From Flavobacterium oncorhynchi (GTDB lineage: Bacteria > Bacteroidota > Bacteroidia > Flavobacteriales > Flavobacteriaceae), in the NCBI RefSeq assembly GCF_002217355.1, contig NZ_MUHA01000022.1:1-64000 (forward strand): a stretch of 64,000 nucleotides of DNA, in the 5' to 3' direction. Shown piece by piece: positions 1 through 9,577 of the stretch; position 1 is the stretch's first letter; each line of letters begins with the position of its first letter. Both the position numbers and the translations under genes were made by a program. The notes beneath the pieces were generated by a model. That model had not been told where the DNA came from, did not search any database, and was given only the letters and a program-made list of their open reading frames with translations.

Positions 1-581
1 AAATTGACCGGTTTTTCCAGTATCGGGTTTAAAGTTTTTCAAGTTTACTTAGACATGAAAAATTTAATGATTGAACATAATGCAGAAAGCAAGCTCGCTA
101 CTTTACACAATACATCAAACAACACTTTCTTATTTAATATCATAAATATCAAGTATTAAATTAACCCGAGTAATCGCTCACTCTTATCATCTTAAAAACT
201 CATAGCAAAAAATACCACATAAAACGTTTTAAGACAGAAAGTCCTCATGCAAATATAGATATTAATTTCTTTAAGCTACTTTTCAAAAGTAGTAGGTAAA
301 CAAAAATATTTTCTTGTGGTAATATTTACTATAATAATACTAAAGTATTATCATAGTAGCATTGTAAAAATTTTAGGTTTATCACTTACGAGACCATTAT
401 TATCAAATATCATTGCATCAGACATATATAACAATGCAGATATTTGCACCTGTTTATTAACTTTAAAAATGCAGAGTTCATTTTTTAATAAAACCAAGAA
501 AGTTTTAATCACACAAAATCAAACTTGTTGACTAAATGTTAACTAAAACCTTTGAAAAGCCTTTATAATAAAGACTTATAG
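1..581. other. Edge region with no convincing gene
   Basis: I see no recognisable protein or RNA gene here. Plus-strand frame 1 is open from the window edge to a stop at about 159 and could be the tail of a gene that starts outside the window, but the residues match nothing I know. A 71-codon frame at 316-531 has low-complexity residues and no family features, so I treat it as noise. A minus-strand -7-like box at 250-257 and a 32-codon minus-strand frame at 45-143 hint at a small transcript. Confidence 0.4.
250..257 (-). promoter_or_regulatory. Bacteroidota -7 box (TATATTTG), minus strand
   Basis: On the minus strand the bases read TATATTTG, an exact match to the Bacteroidota housekeeping -7 consensus TAnnTTTG. 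It would drive transcription toward the left window edge, where only a 32-codon frame (45-143) or a gene beyond the edge could be served. No clear -33 TTG was found. Confidence 0.35.
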
Positions 582-655
582 TGACCCCGGAGGGGTTCGA
601 ACCCCCAACCCTCAGAGCCGAAATCTGATATTCTATCCAGTTGAACTACGAGGTC
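582..655 (-). tRNA. tRNA-Arg (anticodon TCG)
   Basis: The minus strand folds into a complete cloverleaf of 74 nt. The acceptor arms GACCTCG and CGGGGTC pair over seven positions with one G-U. The T loop is TTCGAAC, and the anticodon stem TCAGA/TCTGA encloses the loop TTTCGGC, giving anticodon TCG for CGA codons. The discriminator base is A and no CCA is encoded. Confidence 0.93.
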
Positions 656-671
656 AAAATGTTTATTTTTT

Positions 672-710
672 AAATTCCAAATTCCAACTTAAAATTGGAA
701 TTTGGAATTT
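672..710. repeat. Perfect 16-bp inverted repeat (AAATTCC family)
   Basis: Arms at 672-687 and 695-710 are perfect reverse complements built from AAATTCCAAATTCCAA with a 7-nt loop. It lies between yqeY and the tRNA. Neither strand has a clear T-run after the stem, so it is not an obvious terminator. Similar elements occur at 19294-19340 and 42606-42683. Confidence 0.75.
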
Positions 711-724
711 CTATAATTGGAATT

Positions 725-1174
725 TTAAGATAATAGTTTCTTCACAATAGTAGAAATGGTTTTTCCTTCAGCAGTTCCTCCTAATTGAGCAGATGCTAAT
801 CCCATAACTTTACCCATTGAAGCAATTCCTGAAGCTCCAGTTTCAGCAATAATTTTTGCTACTACAGCTTCTACTTCTTCTTCGCTTAACTGCGCAGGTA
901 AAAACTTCTCGATTACTGCAACTTGAGCTAATTCTGGCTCAGCTAAATCAGGACGATTTTGCTCCGTAAAAATTCTAGCACTCTCTTTACGAGTTTTTAC
1001 TAATCTTTGAAGTAATTTAATTTCTTCATCTTCTGATAAATCTTCTTTAGATCCCGAAGCTGTCGAAGCTAACAACAACTCCGATTTAATTGCTCTTAAT
1101 GATTCTAGCGCTACAGTATCTTTCGCTTTCATGGCCGTTTTTATCTCGTCCATGATTTGTGTTTGTAAACTCAT
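725..1174 (-). CDS. yqeY: GatB/YqeY domain-containing protein
   Basis: This 149-residue protein matches the stand-alone YqeY family, which shares the C-terminal helical tail domain of the GatB amidotransferase subunit. The N-terminal helix (MSLQTQIMDEIKTAMKAKD) and the later glycine-rich G-K-V-M-G-L segment near residue 120 are family hallmarks. Its precise role is unsettled; the homology suggests tRNA or amidotransferase-linked functions, but that is inference. It lies downstream of ftsZ in the same direction, separated by about 290 bp that carries the ftsZ terminator and a palindromic repeat, so it is probably transcribed separately. The length is typical for the family. Confidence 0.88.
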   Translation of the reverse strand: MSLQTQIMDEIKTAMKAKDTVALESLRAIKSELLLASTASGSKEDLSEDEEIKLLQRLVKTRKESARIFTEQNRPDLAEPELAQVAVIEKFLPAQLSEEEVEAVVAKIIAETGASGIASMGKVMGLASAQLGGTAEGKTISTIVKKLLS

Positions 1175-1257
1175 CTTTTATTTTTTATGTGAATAAGCGA
1201 TTGCTTATAAATTGATCTATTAACTAAGTGTTTTTTATTTTAACTAATATTTCTAGT

Positions 1258-1349
1258 TTGTCAGGCTGAGTCCTTCGTCCTCGCTCAGGATAAACTTAGT
1301 CGAAGCCCTTCCTAACAAGAAGCCCTTCGACTACGCTCAGGGTGACAAT
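1258..1349. repeat. REP-like imperfect palindrome (CTTCGAC...GCTCAGG type)
   Basis: The outer arms read TTGTCAGGCTGAG and, on the other strand, TTGTCACCCTGAG. Inside are CCTTCGAC/GCTCAGG and GTCGAAGCCC modules. This is the GC-richer flavobacterial intergenic repeat style and stands out against its AT-rich surroundings. A truncated relative sits at about 19256-19276. Confidence 0.7.
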
Positions 1350-1410
1350 ATTGTTTTAAAAGTACTATTGAAAAGTCAAATTTCTAAATTCTGTGCGAAG
1401 ATAAAAAAAA

Positions 1411-1442
1411 TAACCCGAAAATTAAATCCAATTTTCGGGTTA
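1411..1442 (-). terminator. Rho-independent terminator of ftsZ
   Basis: A perfect 13-bp stem (TAACCCGAAAATT and its complement) with a 6-nt loop is followed on the minus strand by a run of T residues. It lies just past the ftsZ stop codon and should end the long dcw transcript. Confidence 0.85.
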
Positions 1443-1464
1443 CCCTAATATTATAATTGTAAAA

Positions 1465-3453
1465 TTAATCTACGTTGTCGTGCAAAAATGAATTATTTGA
1501 ACGTAATTGAAGATCATTATTACTATCTGTTCCAACTGAAATTCTAGAATTAGTATTATTAGATTGATTATTTGACAAATCAATTCCTAATCTCTTATAA
1601 GCTGGTTCTTTTTCCAACTCATCAATTCTAGAAACATTATTATGAAACTTATAATTAAACTCTTTTAGTTTCTTTCTTCTTTCTTCAGCTCTTAAACGTA
1701 ATGTTTCTTCAATTGTTAATTCCATTGGAGAAACTTCTGAAGTCGTTGTATAATCTGCATCTGTTGCAAAATCCACTCTTGGCTTCAAAGTAATATTCAA
1801 TTCTTCAGGAACCACATCTTCGATTACTTTTTCTACAGGTTTTGAAGACATTAAGTCATTCTCAACTTCCATATATTCTTCTAAAGAATATTTTATCACA
1901 CCTTTATCTGAAAGTTCAGTTACCGGCACAAATTGCACAGGATCATTTACTTTAATGTTGCGAGTTTCATTACTCAACTCAAACATAATTTTTGATTCCT
2001 GCTCAGCAACCGGCTCTCTTTTAACTTCAGGCTCTGATCTAAAAAGAGGAAGATCAAAAGAAAAAGTCGTTTGTTCTTCTTTCTCAAATGTTCTTTGTTG
2101 TACAGGTTTTACTTCTTGAACAATTTCTGCTGCAGGCGTTGAAATTTTGAAATCAATATCTGTAATCGGCGAAACAATTTCAAAAGTTACATCAAGGTTT
2201 TTAATAAACTCTGACATTACTACCAATTCTTCTTGATTAATTGTTGGCGTTGTTACAGGAGCAGCTGGAATTTCATTTACGGGAGCAACCGTATCCGTAT
2301 CGTCCATTAAATCAAAAATAACTTTTTCCTCTGATTTTGCTATAGGTGTATCTGCATTCAAATCAAAAGAAGCGAGTGTTTTATTTGTTAAATTATGAAC
2401 ACTTCTTTGCTCATCTTCTAACGTATGAATTATTTTTTTTGGCTCTGTATTAACGATTTCATTTTGTTGTTCAACATCAAAACCAGTAGCGATAATAGTT
2501 ACTGCAATAGCTTCACCAAGAGTTTCGTCTTCACCAACCCCCATGATAATATTAGCGTTATAACCCGCTTCTGCTTGAATATGATCATTGATTTCACCAA
2601 TTTCGTCAAGCGTTATCTCATTAGATCCAGAAACGATAAGCAACAATACGTTTTTGGCACCTGTAATTTTATTGTCATTTAATAATGGTGAATCTAATGC
2701 TGATATAATCGCATCTTTAGCTCTATTTTCACCTTCTGCCACAGATGAACCCATTATAGCGGTTCCACTGTTTGCTAAAACTGTTTTAGCATCACGTAAA
2801 TCGATATTTTGAGTATAGTGGTGCGTAATTACTTCGGCAATACCTCTAGAGGCAGTTGCTAAAACTTCATCGGCTTTAGAGAATCCAGCTTTGAAACCAA
2901 GGTTTCCGTAAACTTCTCTTAATTTATTATTATTAATTACGATCAAAGAGTCAACTTGTTTACGTAATTTTTCGATTCCTAAAAGTGCTTGTTCCTGACG
3001 TACTTTCCCTTCAAATTGAAACGGAATTGTCACGATACCCACCGTAAGGATTTCTCTTTCTTTTGCTAATTGCGCGATTACTGGAGCAGCACCTGTACCA
3101 GTACCACCACCCATACCTGCAGTGATAAATACCATTTTTGTACCACGATCCAATACTTTTTCGATATCGGCAATACTTTCAATAGCAGACTGCTGTCCTA
3201 CGTCAGGATTTGCACCTGCTCCAAGACCTTCTGTTAAATTCATACCTAACTGAATTTTGTTAGGCACTGAACTGTTTTGCAGCGCTTGTGAATCGGTATT
3301 ACAAACGATGAAATCAACGCCTTTAATACCTTGTTTAAACATGTGGTTAATAGCATTACTACCACCTCCACCTACACCTATTACTTTGATAACATTTGAT
3401 TGGTTTTTTGGTAAATCAAATGAAATACTTCCAAATTCTGAGTTGCTCATCAT
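1465..3453 (-). CDS. ftsZ: Cell division protein FtsZ with long C-terminal extension
   Basis: FtsZ is the tubulin-like GTPase that polymerises into the Z ring at midcell. The nucleotide-binding loop VGGGGSNA is near residues 28-35 and the tubulin signature GGGTGTG at 115-121, followed by the T7-loop region and a complete C-terminal polymerisation subdomain ending near residue 330. At 662 residues it is much longer than the roughly 380 residues of enterobacterial FtsZ. The extra 300 residues are acidic and low in complexity and end in a conserved-looking block (EPAYKRLGIDL) that may be the partner-binding tail. Long tails are known in Bacteroidota FtsZ. Two adjacent ATGs are possible starts; the first is used. 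It is the last division gene of the cluster, 77 bp after ftsA. Confidence 0.97.
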   Translation of the reverse strand: MMSNSEFGSISFDLPKNQSNVIKVIGVGGGGSNAINHMFKQGIKGVDFIVCNTDSQALQNSSVPNKIQLGMNLTEGLGAGANPDVGQQSAIESIADIEKVLDRGTKMVFITAGMGGGTGTGAAPVIAQLAKEREILTVGIVTIPFQFEGKVRQEQALLGIEKLRKQVDSLIVINNNKLREVYGNLGFKAGFSKADEVLATASRGIAEVITHHYTQNIDLRDAKTVLANSGTAIMGSSVAEGENRAKDAIISALDSPLLNDNKITGAKNVLLLIVSGSNEITLDEIGEINDHIQAEAGYNANIIMGVGEDETLGEAIAVTIIATGFDVEQQNEIVNTEPKKIIHTLEDEQRSVHNLTNKTLASFDLNADTPIAKSEEKVIFDLMDDTDTVAPVNEIPAAPVTTPTINQEELVVMSEFIKNLDVTFEIVSPITDIDFKISTPAAEIVQEVKPVQQRTFEKEEQTTFSFDLPLFRSEPEVKREPVAEQESKIMFELSNETRNIKVNDPVQFVPVTELSDKGVIKYSLEEYMEVENDLMSSKPVEKVIEDVVPEELNITLKPRVDFATDADYTTTSEVSPMELTIEETLRLRAEERRKKLKEFNYKFHNNVSRIDELEKEPAYKRLGIDLSNNQSNNTNSRISVGTDSNNDLQLRSNNSFLHDNVD

Positions 3454-3530
3454 CTTTTTGGTTTTTGAAATTCTTATTTAATACATTTTTTACTTCTTGG
3501 CTTGGGGCAAAGAGTAATCCTTTTCTTTTA

Positions 3531-4937
3531 TTATTCTGCGTTGTCTAAAAAATCTTTGATTTTGTCGACATATCTATCAAAAAATGATCTTCTAATTTTT
3601 GTTTCTGTAGATTCAGGTTTTTCAACTCTGCTTACTGTTTCTCGAGTATCTTCAATAGTTTCTACTCTTTCAACGTAATTTTCTTCTACTTCGTATCGCT
3701 GCACTGGTGGAGGAACATTTCTGTAAACTACTTTTGGCTGTTCGTTTACAATTTCCATCCTAACGGCGCTTTGTGTGCTGTTTTCAATACTGTTCATTAC
3801 TAAACCAACAGCTGTTGCAAACAATGGACTTGAAATTTCTTCGCTTGAATTTCCAGCTAAATGCTCGTTTGGATATCCTATTCTGGTATCCATTCCAGTA
3901 ATATATTCTACTAATTGTTTAATATGCTTTAATTGAGCACCGCCTCCAGTAAGAACAATTCCTGCAATTAACTTTTTACGAGGATCTTCGTGTCCGTAAG
4001 CTTTGATTTCTGCAAAAACCTGTTCTACAATTTCCACAACACGTGCATGAATAATTTTAGACAAGTTTTTAAGCGAAATCTCTTTTGGTTCTCTGCCTCT
4101 TAAACCTGGAATAGAAACAATTTCATTGTCTTTATTTTCTCCCGGCCAAGCTGATCCAAATTTTATTTTTAAAAGTTCAGCTTGTTTTTCGATAATCGAA
4201 CAACCTTCTTTAATATCGTCTGTAATTACATTTCCACCAAAAGGAATTACAGCTGTGTGGCGAATAATTCCGTCTTTAAAAATAGCCAAGTCTGTTGTTC
4301 CGCCTCCAATGTCGATTAACGCAACACCAGCTTCTTTTTCTTCTTGACTTAAAACCGCATCTGCTGAAGCTAACGGTTCTAATGTTAATCCAGACAATTC
4401 GATTCCTGAACTTTGAATGCAGCGTCCCACATTTCTAATTGAAGACGCTTGACCAACTACAACGTGAAAACTAGATTCTAATCTTCCGCCGTACATTCCG
4501 ATTGGCTCTTTAATTTCAGATTGTCCGTCAATTTTAAATTCCTGTGGTAAAACGTGAATAATTTCTTCACCCGGCAGCATCGCCAATTTATTTACCTGAT
4601 CAATCAAAAGCTGAATATCCTTCTCTCCAATTACCTCTTCTGGATTATTACGGCTGATGTAATCTGTATGCTGAATACTTCTGATGTGCTGTCCAGCGAT
4701 ACCCACAACAACATCTTTTATTTTATAACCTGAATTGTTTTCTGCTTCAAGTATAGCCTGCTGAATTGATTGAATAGTTTGCGTAATGTTGTTTACAACT
4801 CCTCTCGCAACTCCTAAACTTTTAGATTTACCAATACCTAAAATTTCAAGCTTTCCATACTCATTTTTCTTGCCTATCATGGCAACTATCTTTGTTGTTC
4901 CAATATCTAGACCTACTGCAATGTTATCTTTTTCCAT
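3531..4937 (-). CDS. ftsA: Cell division protein FtsA
   Basis: FtsA is the actin-like ATPase that tethers FtsZ filaments to the inner membrane and recruits later division proteins. The phosphate-1 loop GLDIGTTK is at residues 9-16, the phosphate-2 region reads ALIDIGGGTTDLAIF, and the adenosine motif reads IVLTGGGAQL. After the actin-like core comes a proline- and glutamate-rich stretch and then a basic, amphipathic-looking C-terminus (RRSFFDRYVDKIKDFLD), which fits a membrane-targeting helix. Length is 468 residues. It starts 6 bp after ftsQ and precedes ftsZ, the usual ftsQAZ order. Confidence 0.96.
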   Translation of the reverse strand: MEKDNIAVGLDIGTTKIVAMIGKKNEYGKLEILGIGKSKSLGVARGVVNNITQTIQSIQQAILEAENNSGYKIKDVVVGIAGQHIRSIQHTDYISRNNPEEVIGEKDIQLLIDQVNKLAMLPGEEIIHVLPQEFKIDGQSEIKEPIGMYGGRLESSFHVVVGQASSIRNVGRCIQSSGIELSGLTLEPLASADAVLSQEEKEAGVALIDIGGGTTDLAIFKDGIIRHTAVIPFGGNVITDDIKEGCSIIEKQAELLKIKFGSAWPGENKDNEIVSIPGLRGREPKEISLKNLSKIIHARVVEIVEQVFAEIKAYGHEDPRKKLIAGIVLTGGGAQLKHIKQLVEYITGMDTRIGYPNEHLAGNSSEEISSPLFATAVGLVMNSIENSTQSAVRMEIVNEQPKVVYRNVPPPVQRYEVEENYVERVETIEDTRETVSRVEKPESTETKIRRSFFDRYVDKIKDFLDNAE

Positions 4938-4943
4938 TTTCTA

Positions 4944-5666
4944 TTATTTTGTGCAAACTACTTGTTCCGTAAACCTAAGGTCAATTTTATTGTATTTATA
5001 TAACGAACTATCCAAAACCGCTTTTTGAAAAAAGGCTTTATAGTTTCTAAATTTTTTATCAACATTCATCATTCTGCCAAAATCGATGAAGTAATTATAA
5101 TTTCTATTAAACATTTTTAGGCTGCCATTCGGCATAATCTCTATTGCAATGATGTTTTTTTTCAAAAACGCATCGTCATAAATCGTGCGAAATAAAGCAG
5201 CTAAATCTTCGTTATTTTTTTCATTTATTGCCCCTGAAACAAGAGGAACTCTAGCAGTAAAATTGTCTGACAAAGGCATTTTACCACCCTCATAGTCAAT
5301 ATAAAAAGACTGATCACCATCATAAACTCTTGCTATGGCTGTCTTCTGTTTTACTACCGCTTTTAGAACACCATCGATACTTACAAAAACATTTGACTTT
5401 TCAATCATGTCTTGCGTATCAAGAGTTTTTTCAATCTTATTCAAATCTAACTCATCTTTTCTAATACTGGAAGCGTCTCTTTTATTTTCTATCAACAATT
5501 TATTAACCGTTTCCGGCTTAACAAAAAGCGTATTTTCTCCTACAAAAACGACCTCAGATTTCTTTAATTTTCGCTCCCCATTTCGATGTTGTGCGAAAGA
5601 ATATAAAAAAAGTACCAATCCAAAAATTAGTATTAATCGAATATTTGTCCAATTAAATATTTTCAT
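4944..5666 (-). CDS. ftsQ: Cell division protein FtsQ/DivIB
   Basis: FtsQ is a bitopic inner-membrane protein that links early and late divisome components. I place the start at the ATG giving MKIFNWTNIRLILIF, 240 residues; a longer frame exists upstream but lies inside murC and adds no family-like residues. One transmembrane helix spans about residues 8-24, with the rest periplasmic. The POTRA-like and beta domains are divergent, as usual in Bacteroidota. The start overlaps the murC stop by 14 bp, implying translational coupling. Identity rests mainly on position between murC and ftsA plus topology. Confidence 0.88.
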   Translation of the reverse strand: MKIFNWTNIRLILIFGLVLFLYSFAQHRNGERKLKKSEVVFVGENTLFVKPETVNKLLIENKRDASSIRKDELDLNKIEKTLDTQDMIEKSNVFVSIDGVLKAVVKQKTAIARVYDGDQSFYIDYEGGKMPLSDNFTARVPLVSGAINEKNNEDLAALFRTIYDDAFLKKNIIAIEIMPNGSLKMFNRNYNYFIDFGRMMNVDKKFRNYKAFFQKAVLDSSLYKYNKIDLRFTEQVVCTK

Positions 5667-7002
5667 GCAGCATTTTTTTGATTGACGGCACCATCTCTCC
5701 AATATCTCCAGCTCCTATTGTTACAATTATTGGCGCATCACTGGCTTTGATTTCCGCTAATAAATCATTTTTTGCAACAATTTTTTTGTTCGAATTTGTC
5801 ATTTTACCCAATAACCATTGCGACGTAACCCCTTCCATCGGTAATTCGCGTGCTGGATAAATATCCATTAAAAACACTTCGTCAAACTGAGAAAGACTTT
5901 CGGCAAATCCGTCAGCAAAATCTTTTGTTCTGCTAAACAAATGAGGCTGAAAAATCGCCAAAGCTTTTCGCCCAGGATACAATTCTCTAACCGCCTGATG
6001 AACAGCATTAATTTCAGTTGGATGATGCGCATAATCATCTATATAAACCAACTTATCCGATTTGATCTGATAAGAAAAACGTCTTCTGATTCCGTTAAAT
6101 GAAGCAATGGCTTTTGTGATAGCACTGGTCGGGGTGCCATAAGTTTTTGCCATCGCAATAGCCATTAACCCATTCATTAAATTATGTTTACCAGGCAGTC
6201 CAAAATGAAGATCTTTCATTATCTCTGATGGCGTCTGCACATCAAAAACATAAGCTCCATCTTCAATTCTAACATTATATGCCTTATATACAGCATCTTC
6301 GTTTATAGCACATTGAACGCCTTCAAGAGGCAATTCTTTAGTTATAAACAGATTATTCTTGTCTTCCACTTTAGCCGCAAATTCTACAAACGAAGCTTCA
6401 ATAGCTTCACTTGTTCCATAAATATCCAAATGATCTGCATCCATAGAAGTTATGCAGGCAATATTTGGGTGTAAATGCAAAAACGAACGATCGAATTCGT
6501 CTGCTTCAACAACAGTAACTGTTTTTCCCGTACCGATTAAATTAGAGTTGTAATTCTCTACAATTCCGCCCACAAATGCTGTAACATCAGCACCACTTTC
6601 GTATAGAATATGTCCTAAAATACTAGACGTTGTTGTTTTACCATGTGTTCCTGCAACTGCAAAACTAAAAGTGTCTTTAGTAATGATTCCTAAAACCTCC
6701 GCACGCTTTTTAATTTCGTAGTTTCTTTCAATAAAATAATTCCACTCCGAATGCGATTTAGGAACCGCAGGCGTAAAAATTACCAATGTATTTTCTACAT
6801 GATAATTTGCTGGAATTAAATTAATATTATCTTCAAAATGAATATCTATACCGCTTTCAATCAATTCACTTGTAAGCATTGACGGCGTTTTATCATAACC
6901 AGAAACCTGTTTCCCAATATATTTGAAATAGCGGGCCAGGGCACTCATTCCGATGCCTCCAATACCAATAAAATAAACGTTTTGTATTTGATTTAAATTC
7001 AT
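5653..7002 (-). CDS. murC: UDP-N-acetylmuramate--L-alanine ligase
   Basis: MurC is the cytoplasmic ATP-dependent ligase that adds L-alanine to UDP-MurNAc, the first amino-acid step of peptidoglycan precursor synthesis. The N-terminal Rossmann motif GIGGIGMSALA is near residues 13-23 and the ATP loop GTHGKTTT at 118-125. The central E-A-D-E-F-D-R segment and the H-H-P-T-E motif in the C-terminal domain are typical of MurC rather than MurD or MurE. At 449 residues it is normal length. It lies between murG and ftsQ and overlaps ftsQ. Confidence 0.96.
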   Translation of the reverse strand: MNLNQIQNVYFIGIGGIGMSALARYFKYIGKQVSGYDKTPSMLTSELIESGIDIHFEDNINLIPANYHVENTLVIFTPAVPKSHSEWNYFIERNYEIKKRAEVLGIITKDTFSFAVAGTHGKTTTSSILGHILYESGADVTAFVGGIVENYNSNLIGTGKTVTVVEADEFDRSFLHLHPNIACITSMDADHLDIYGTSEAIEASFVEFAAKVEDKNNLFITKELPLEGVQCAINEDAVYKAYNVRIEDGAYVFDVQTPSEIMKDLHFGLPGKHNLMNGLMAIAMAKTYGTPTSAITKAIASFNGIRRRFSYQIKSDKLVYIDDYAHHPTEINAVHQAVRELYPGRKALAIFQPHLFSRTKDFADGFAESLSQFDEVFLMDIYPARELPMEGVTSQWLLGKMTNSNKKIVAKNDLLAEIKASDAPIIVTIGAGDIGEMVPSIKKMLHENI

Positions 7003-7055
7003 TTCTTTTTGCTTTAAGCATTAAGCTATAGGCTTTAAGCCTTCACCTCGGTTTA

Positions 7056-8144
7056 TTATTTAATTAACTTGACAATTTCAGCCACAATATCTTTTGTTGC
7101 TTTTGGCATTGCAAGCTTTTTAATATTTACACTCAATTGTTTTTGTTTTCCTTCATCTTTCAGTAGCGCTTCAAAAACAATGCTAAATTCATTATCCAAT
7201 TCAGATTCTTTCAATAAAATTGCACCTTTAGCCTCTACAATAGCTTGTGCATTTTTAGTTTGATGATCTTCAGCTACATTCGGCGACGGGATAAAAATTA
7301 CCGGCTTTCCAACAATGCATAATTCTGAAACTGATGATGCTCCTGCTCTTGAAATAATCACATCTGCAGCAGCGTATACAAAATCCATTCTTTCAATGAA
7401 ATCAACCACTTTTACACCTGGTTGATTGTATTTTTTATACTCTTCAAAATATAGCTTTCCACACTGCCAGATTACCTGAACATCTTGCGAAAGAAAGTTT
7501 GGCAATTCCTTTTCAATTAATTGATTGATTCTTCGTGCACCTAAACTTCCACCTAGAACCAACAATGTTTTTTTGTTCGAATCTAAACCATAAAACACAA
7601 TCGCTTCATCACGCTTACTTTCAATATCAATTAAATCCTGACGAACTGGATTTCCTGTCAAAACAATTTTCTCTTTTGGAAAAAATCTTTCTAAGTTTTG
7701 ATAGGCCACACAAATTGCATTTGCTTTTTTGCTCAACAATTTATTCGTAATTCCCGGGAAAGAATTCTGTTCCTGAATTACTGTCGGAATCCCTGCTGAA
7801 CCAGCTGCCTGCAACAATGGACCACTGGCAAAACCACCAGTTCCAATAACTACATTTGGTTTGAACTTTTTAATAATTCGTCTTGACTCTAATAAACTTG
7901 AAGCCAATTTTAAAGGAAACATCATGTTTTGCAATGTTAACTTTCTTTGTAAACCAGCAATCCAAAGACCTTTTATTTCGTAACCTGCCTGCGGTACTTT
8001 TTGCATCTCCATTTTATCCTTGGCGCCCACAAAAAGAAATTCAGCATCAGGAAATTGTAATTTTAATTCGTTTGCAATCGCAATTGCAGGATAAATATGT
8101 CCTCCTGTCCCTCCTCCGCTTAGTATGAATTTATACTTTGTCAT
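7056..8144 (-). CDS. murG: UDP-GlcNAc transferase MurG
   Basis: MurG transfers GlcNAc from UDP-GlcNAc to lipid I on the inner face of the membrane, producing lipid II. The glycine-rich loop GGGTGGH is at residues 10-16, a second glycine-rich segment ([10 protein letters not shown]) lies near the middle, and the donor-binding region reads [11 protein letters not shown]. At 362 residues it is typical. It is placed between ftsW and murC, with 39 bp to ftsW. Confidence 0.96.
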   Translation of the reverse strand: MTKYKFILSGGGTGGHIYPAIAIANELKLQFPDAEFLFVGAKDKMEMQKVPQAGYEIKGLWIAGLQRKLTLQNMMFPLKLASSLLESRRIIKKFKPNVVIGTGGFASGPLLQAAGSAGIPTVIQEQNSFPGITNKLLSKKANAICVAYQNLERFFPKEKIVLTGNPVRQDLIDIESKRDEAIVFYGLDSNKKTLLVLGGSLGARRINQLIEKELPNFLSQDVQVIWQCGKLYFEEYKKYNQPGVKVVDFIERMDFVYAAADVIISRAGASSVSELCIVGKPVIFIPSPNVAEDHQTKNAQAIVEAKGAILLKESELDNEFSIVFEALLKDEGKQKQLSVNIKKLAMPKATKDIVAEIVKLIK

Positions 8145-8183
8145 ATTTTTTAATAGCTATTATTATAAACTATTTTATCCTAT

Positions 8184-9500
8184 TTATTTGTTTAAAACTG
8201 CATTCATTGGATTTTTTGAACTATCCTCAATTGAATACATTTCTTCATCTTGATAAACTTCTTTTTCATCAACAGCTAAATTTTCTTCAGCCAATTCTTT
8301 ATCAATTAATCTTTGAAGCGCTTCTTTTCGTCTTTCTTTCTCCTCCATTTCTTCGGCAATCTCCTCGTCTTTCTTGGTTACACTTATAATAATTCCAAGT
8401 GAGAAACACGTCATCCAGATCGAACTTCCTCCAGAACTTATCAGCGGAAGCGTTTGTCCTGTTACCGGCAGTAACTCTACTGCAACCGCCATATTAATCA
8501 TTGCTTGAAATATCATGGGAAACCCGAGACCGACGACGACTAATTTTCCAAATAACGTATTTGCTTTATGCGATGCAATCACAAATCGGAATAGCAACAA
8601 TAAATAAAGAACCAATATCGAAACTCCTCCCACTAAACCATATTCTTCTACTACAATCGCATAAATAAAATCTGAAGATGATTGCGGCAAGAAGTTCTTT
8701 TGAACACTTTTCCCAGGTCCTAATCCGCCTAATCTTCCTGATGCTATTGCAATTTTTGCTTTCTCAATTTGATAATCATCTTCATCTGGTTTGTCAGTGG
8801 TAAAGTTCATAATACGACTTTCCCAAGTTGATACCCTGCTGAAGAATCGAGAATCTGGAAATGCTTTTGCCACCAAAAGGAAAAAAGCCAACATTGCAAT
8901 TCCTGAACCAATGATAAATCCAATATATTTTAATGGATACTTACCAATAAACGTTAACATCATAACCATCGAAAAAATCAACGCTGTGGTCGAAAAGTTA
9001 GCTGGTAATATAAGCGCCAGAGTAATAAAAACTGGAACCCAAAGCTGAATAAACGAGGTTTGAAACGGCTCGTTTTCTTCTTTAGTTTTCGACAAATAGC
9101 GAGCCACGTAAATAAACAAAACGCTTGCCGCTAATGTTGATGTTTGAAATGTAATTCCAATGAACGGCACCTGAATCCAACGACTTGCATTTGCTCCTGC
9201 AATTACAGTTCCTTTCAACAAGGTGTATAATAATAACAACCAAACTACTGGAAGCGCCACTTTAGAAATTGCTCTAAAATAATGATACGGTACTTTGTGA
9301 ACCCAGTAAATAATCAAAAAACCAATACAAACGTGCGCTAAATGTTTAACCAAATAACCCAATGTATTTCCAGTTCCGTGACCTATGTACGCCAAATTAC
9401 TACTCGCACTAAAAACCGGCATAAATGAAAACAACGCCAACAGAGCCACGAATGACCATATTACTCTATCTCCTTTTAGTTTGTTAACTAACTCCTTCAT
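8184..9500 (-). CDS. ftsW: Lipid II polymerase FtsW (SEDS family)
   Basis: FtsW is the SEDS-family septal glycosyltransferase that works with the class B PBP FtsI. The sequence is a polytopic membrane protein with about ten hydrophobic helices. It has the SEDS motifs G-R-L-G-G-L-G-P-G-K-S and, near the end, L-P-L-I-S-S-G-G-S-S. The C-terminus carries about 60 charged, mostly acidic residues (EEIAEEMEEKERRKEALQ), probably cytoplasmic. Total length is 438. It lies next to murD and murG. RodA is the alternative, but the dcw context favours FtsW. Confidence 0.94.
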   Translation of the reverse strand: MKELVNKLKGDRVIWSFVALLALFSFMPVFSASSNLAYIGHGTGNTLGYLVKHLAHVCIGFLIIYWVHKVPYHYFRAISKVALPVVWLLLLYTLLKGTVIAGANASRWIQVPFIGITFQTSTLAASVLFIYVARYLSKTKEENEPFQTSFIQLWVPVFITLALILPANFSTTALIFSMVMMLTFIGKYPLKYIGFIIGSGIAMLAFFLLVAKAFPDSRFFSRVSTWESRIMNFTTDKPDEDDYQIEKAKIAIASGRLGGLGPGKSVQKNFLPQSSSDFIYAIVVEEYGLVGGVSILVLYLLLLFRFVIASHKANTLFGKLVVVGLGFPMIFQAMINMAVAVELLPVTGQTLPLISSGGSSIWMTCFSLGIIISVTKKDEEIAEEMEEKERRKEALQRLIDKELAEENLAVDEKEVYQDEEMYSIEDSSKNPMNAVLNK

Positions 9501-9577
9501 TGTTGTTTTGTTTCAAGTTTCTTTTGTTTCGGGTTTCAATCTCGATAGCTATCAGGACTGAAACTTTAAACTATTTT

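Noticed and set aside
316..531. 71-codon plus-strand frame near the left edge
   Set aside because: No family features, unusual residues, and no promoter box at a fitting distance; it is probably chance in AT-rich DNA.
672..710. Inverted repeat read as a terminator of yqeY
   Set aside because: The stem is perfect, but no T-run follows on the minus strand.
2425..2812. Plus-strand frames opposite ftsZ
   Set aside because: Antisense shadows of a strongly conserved gene.
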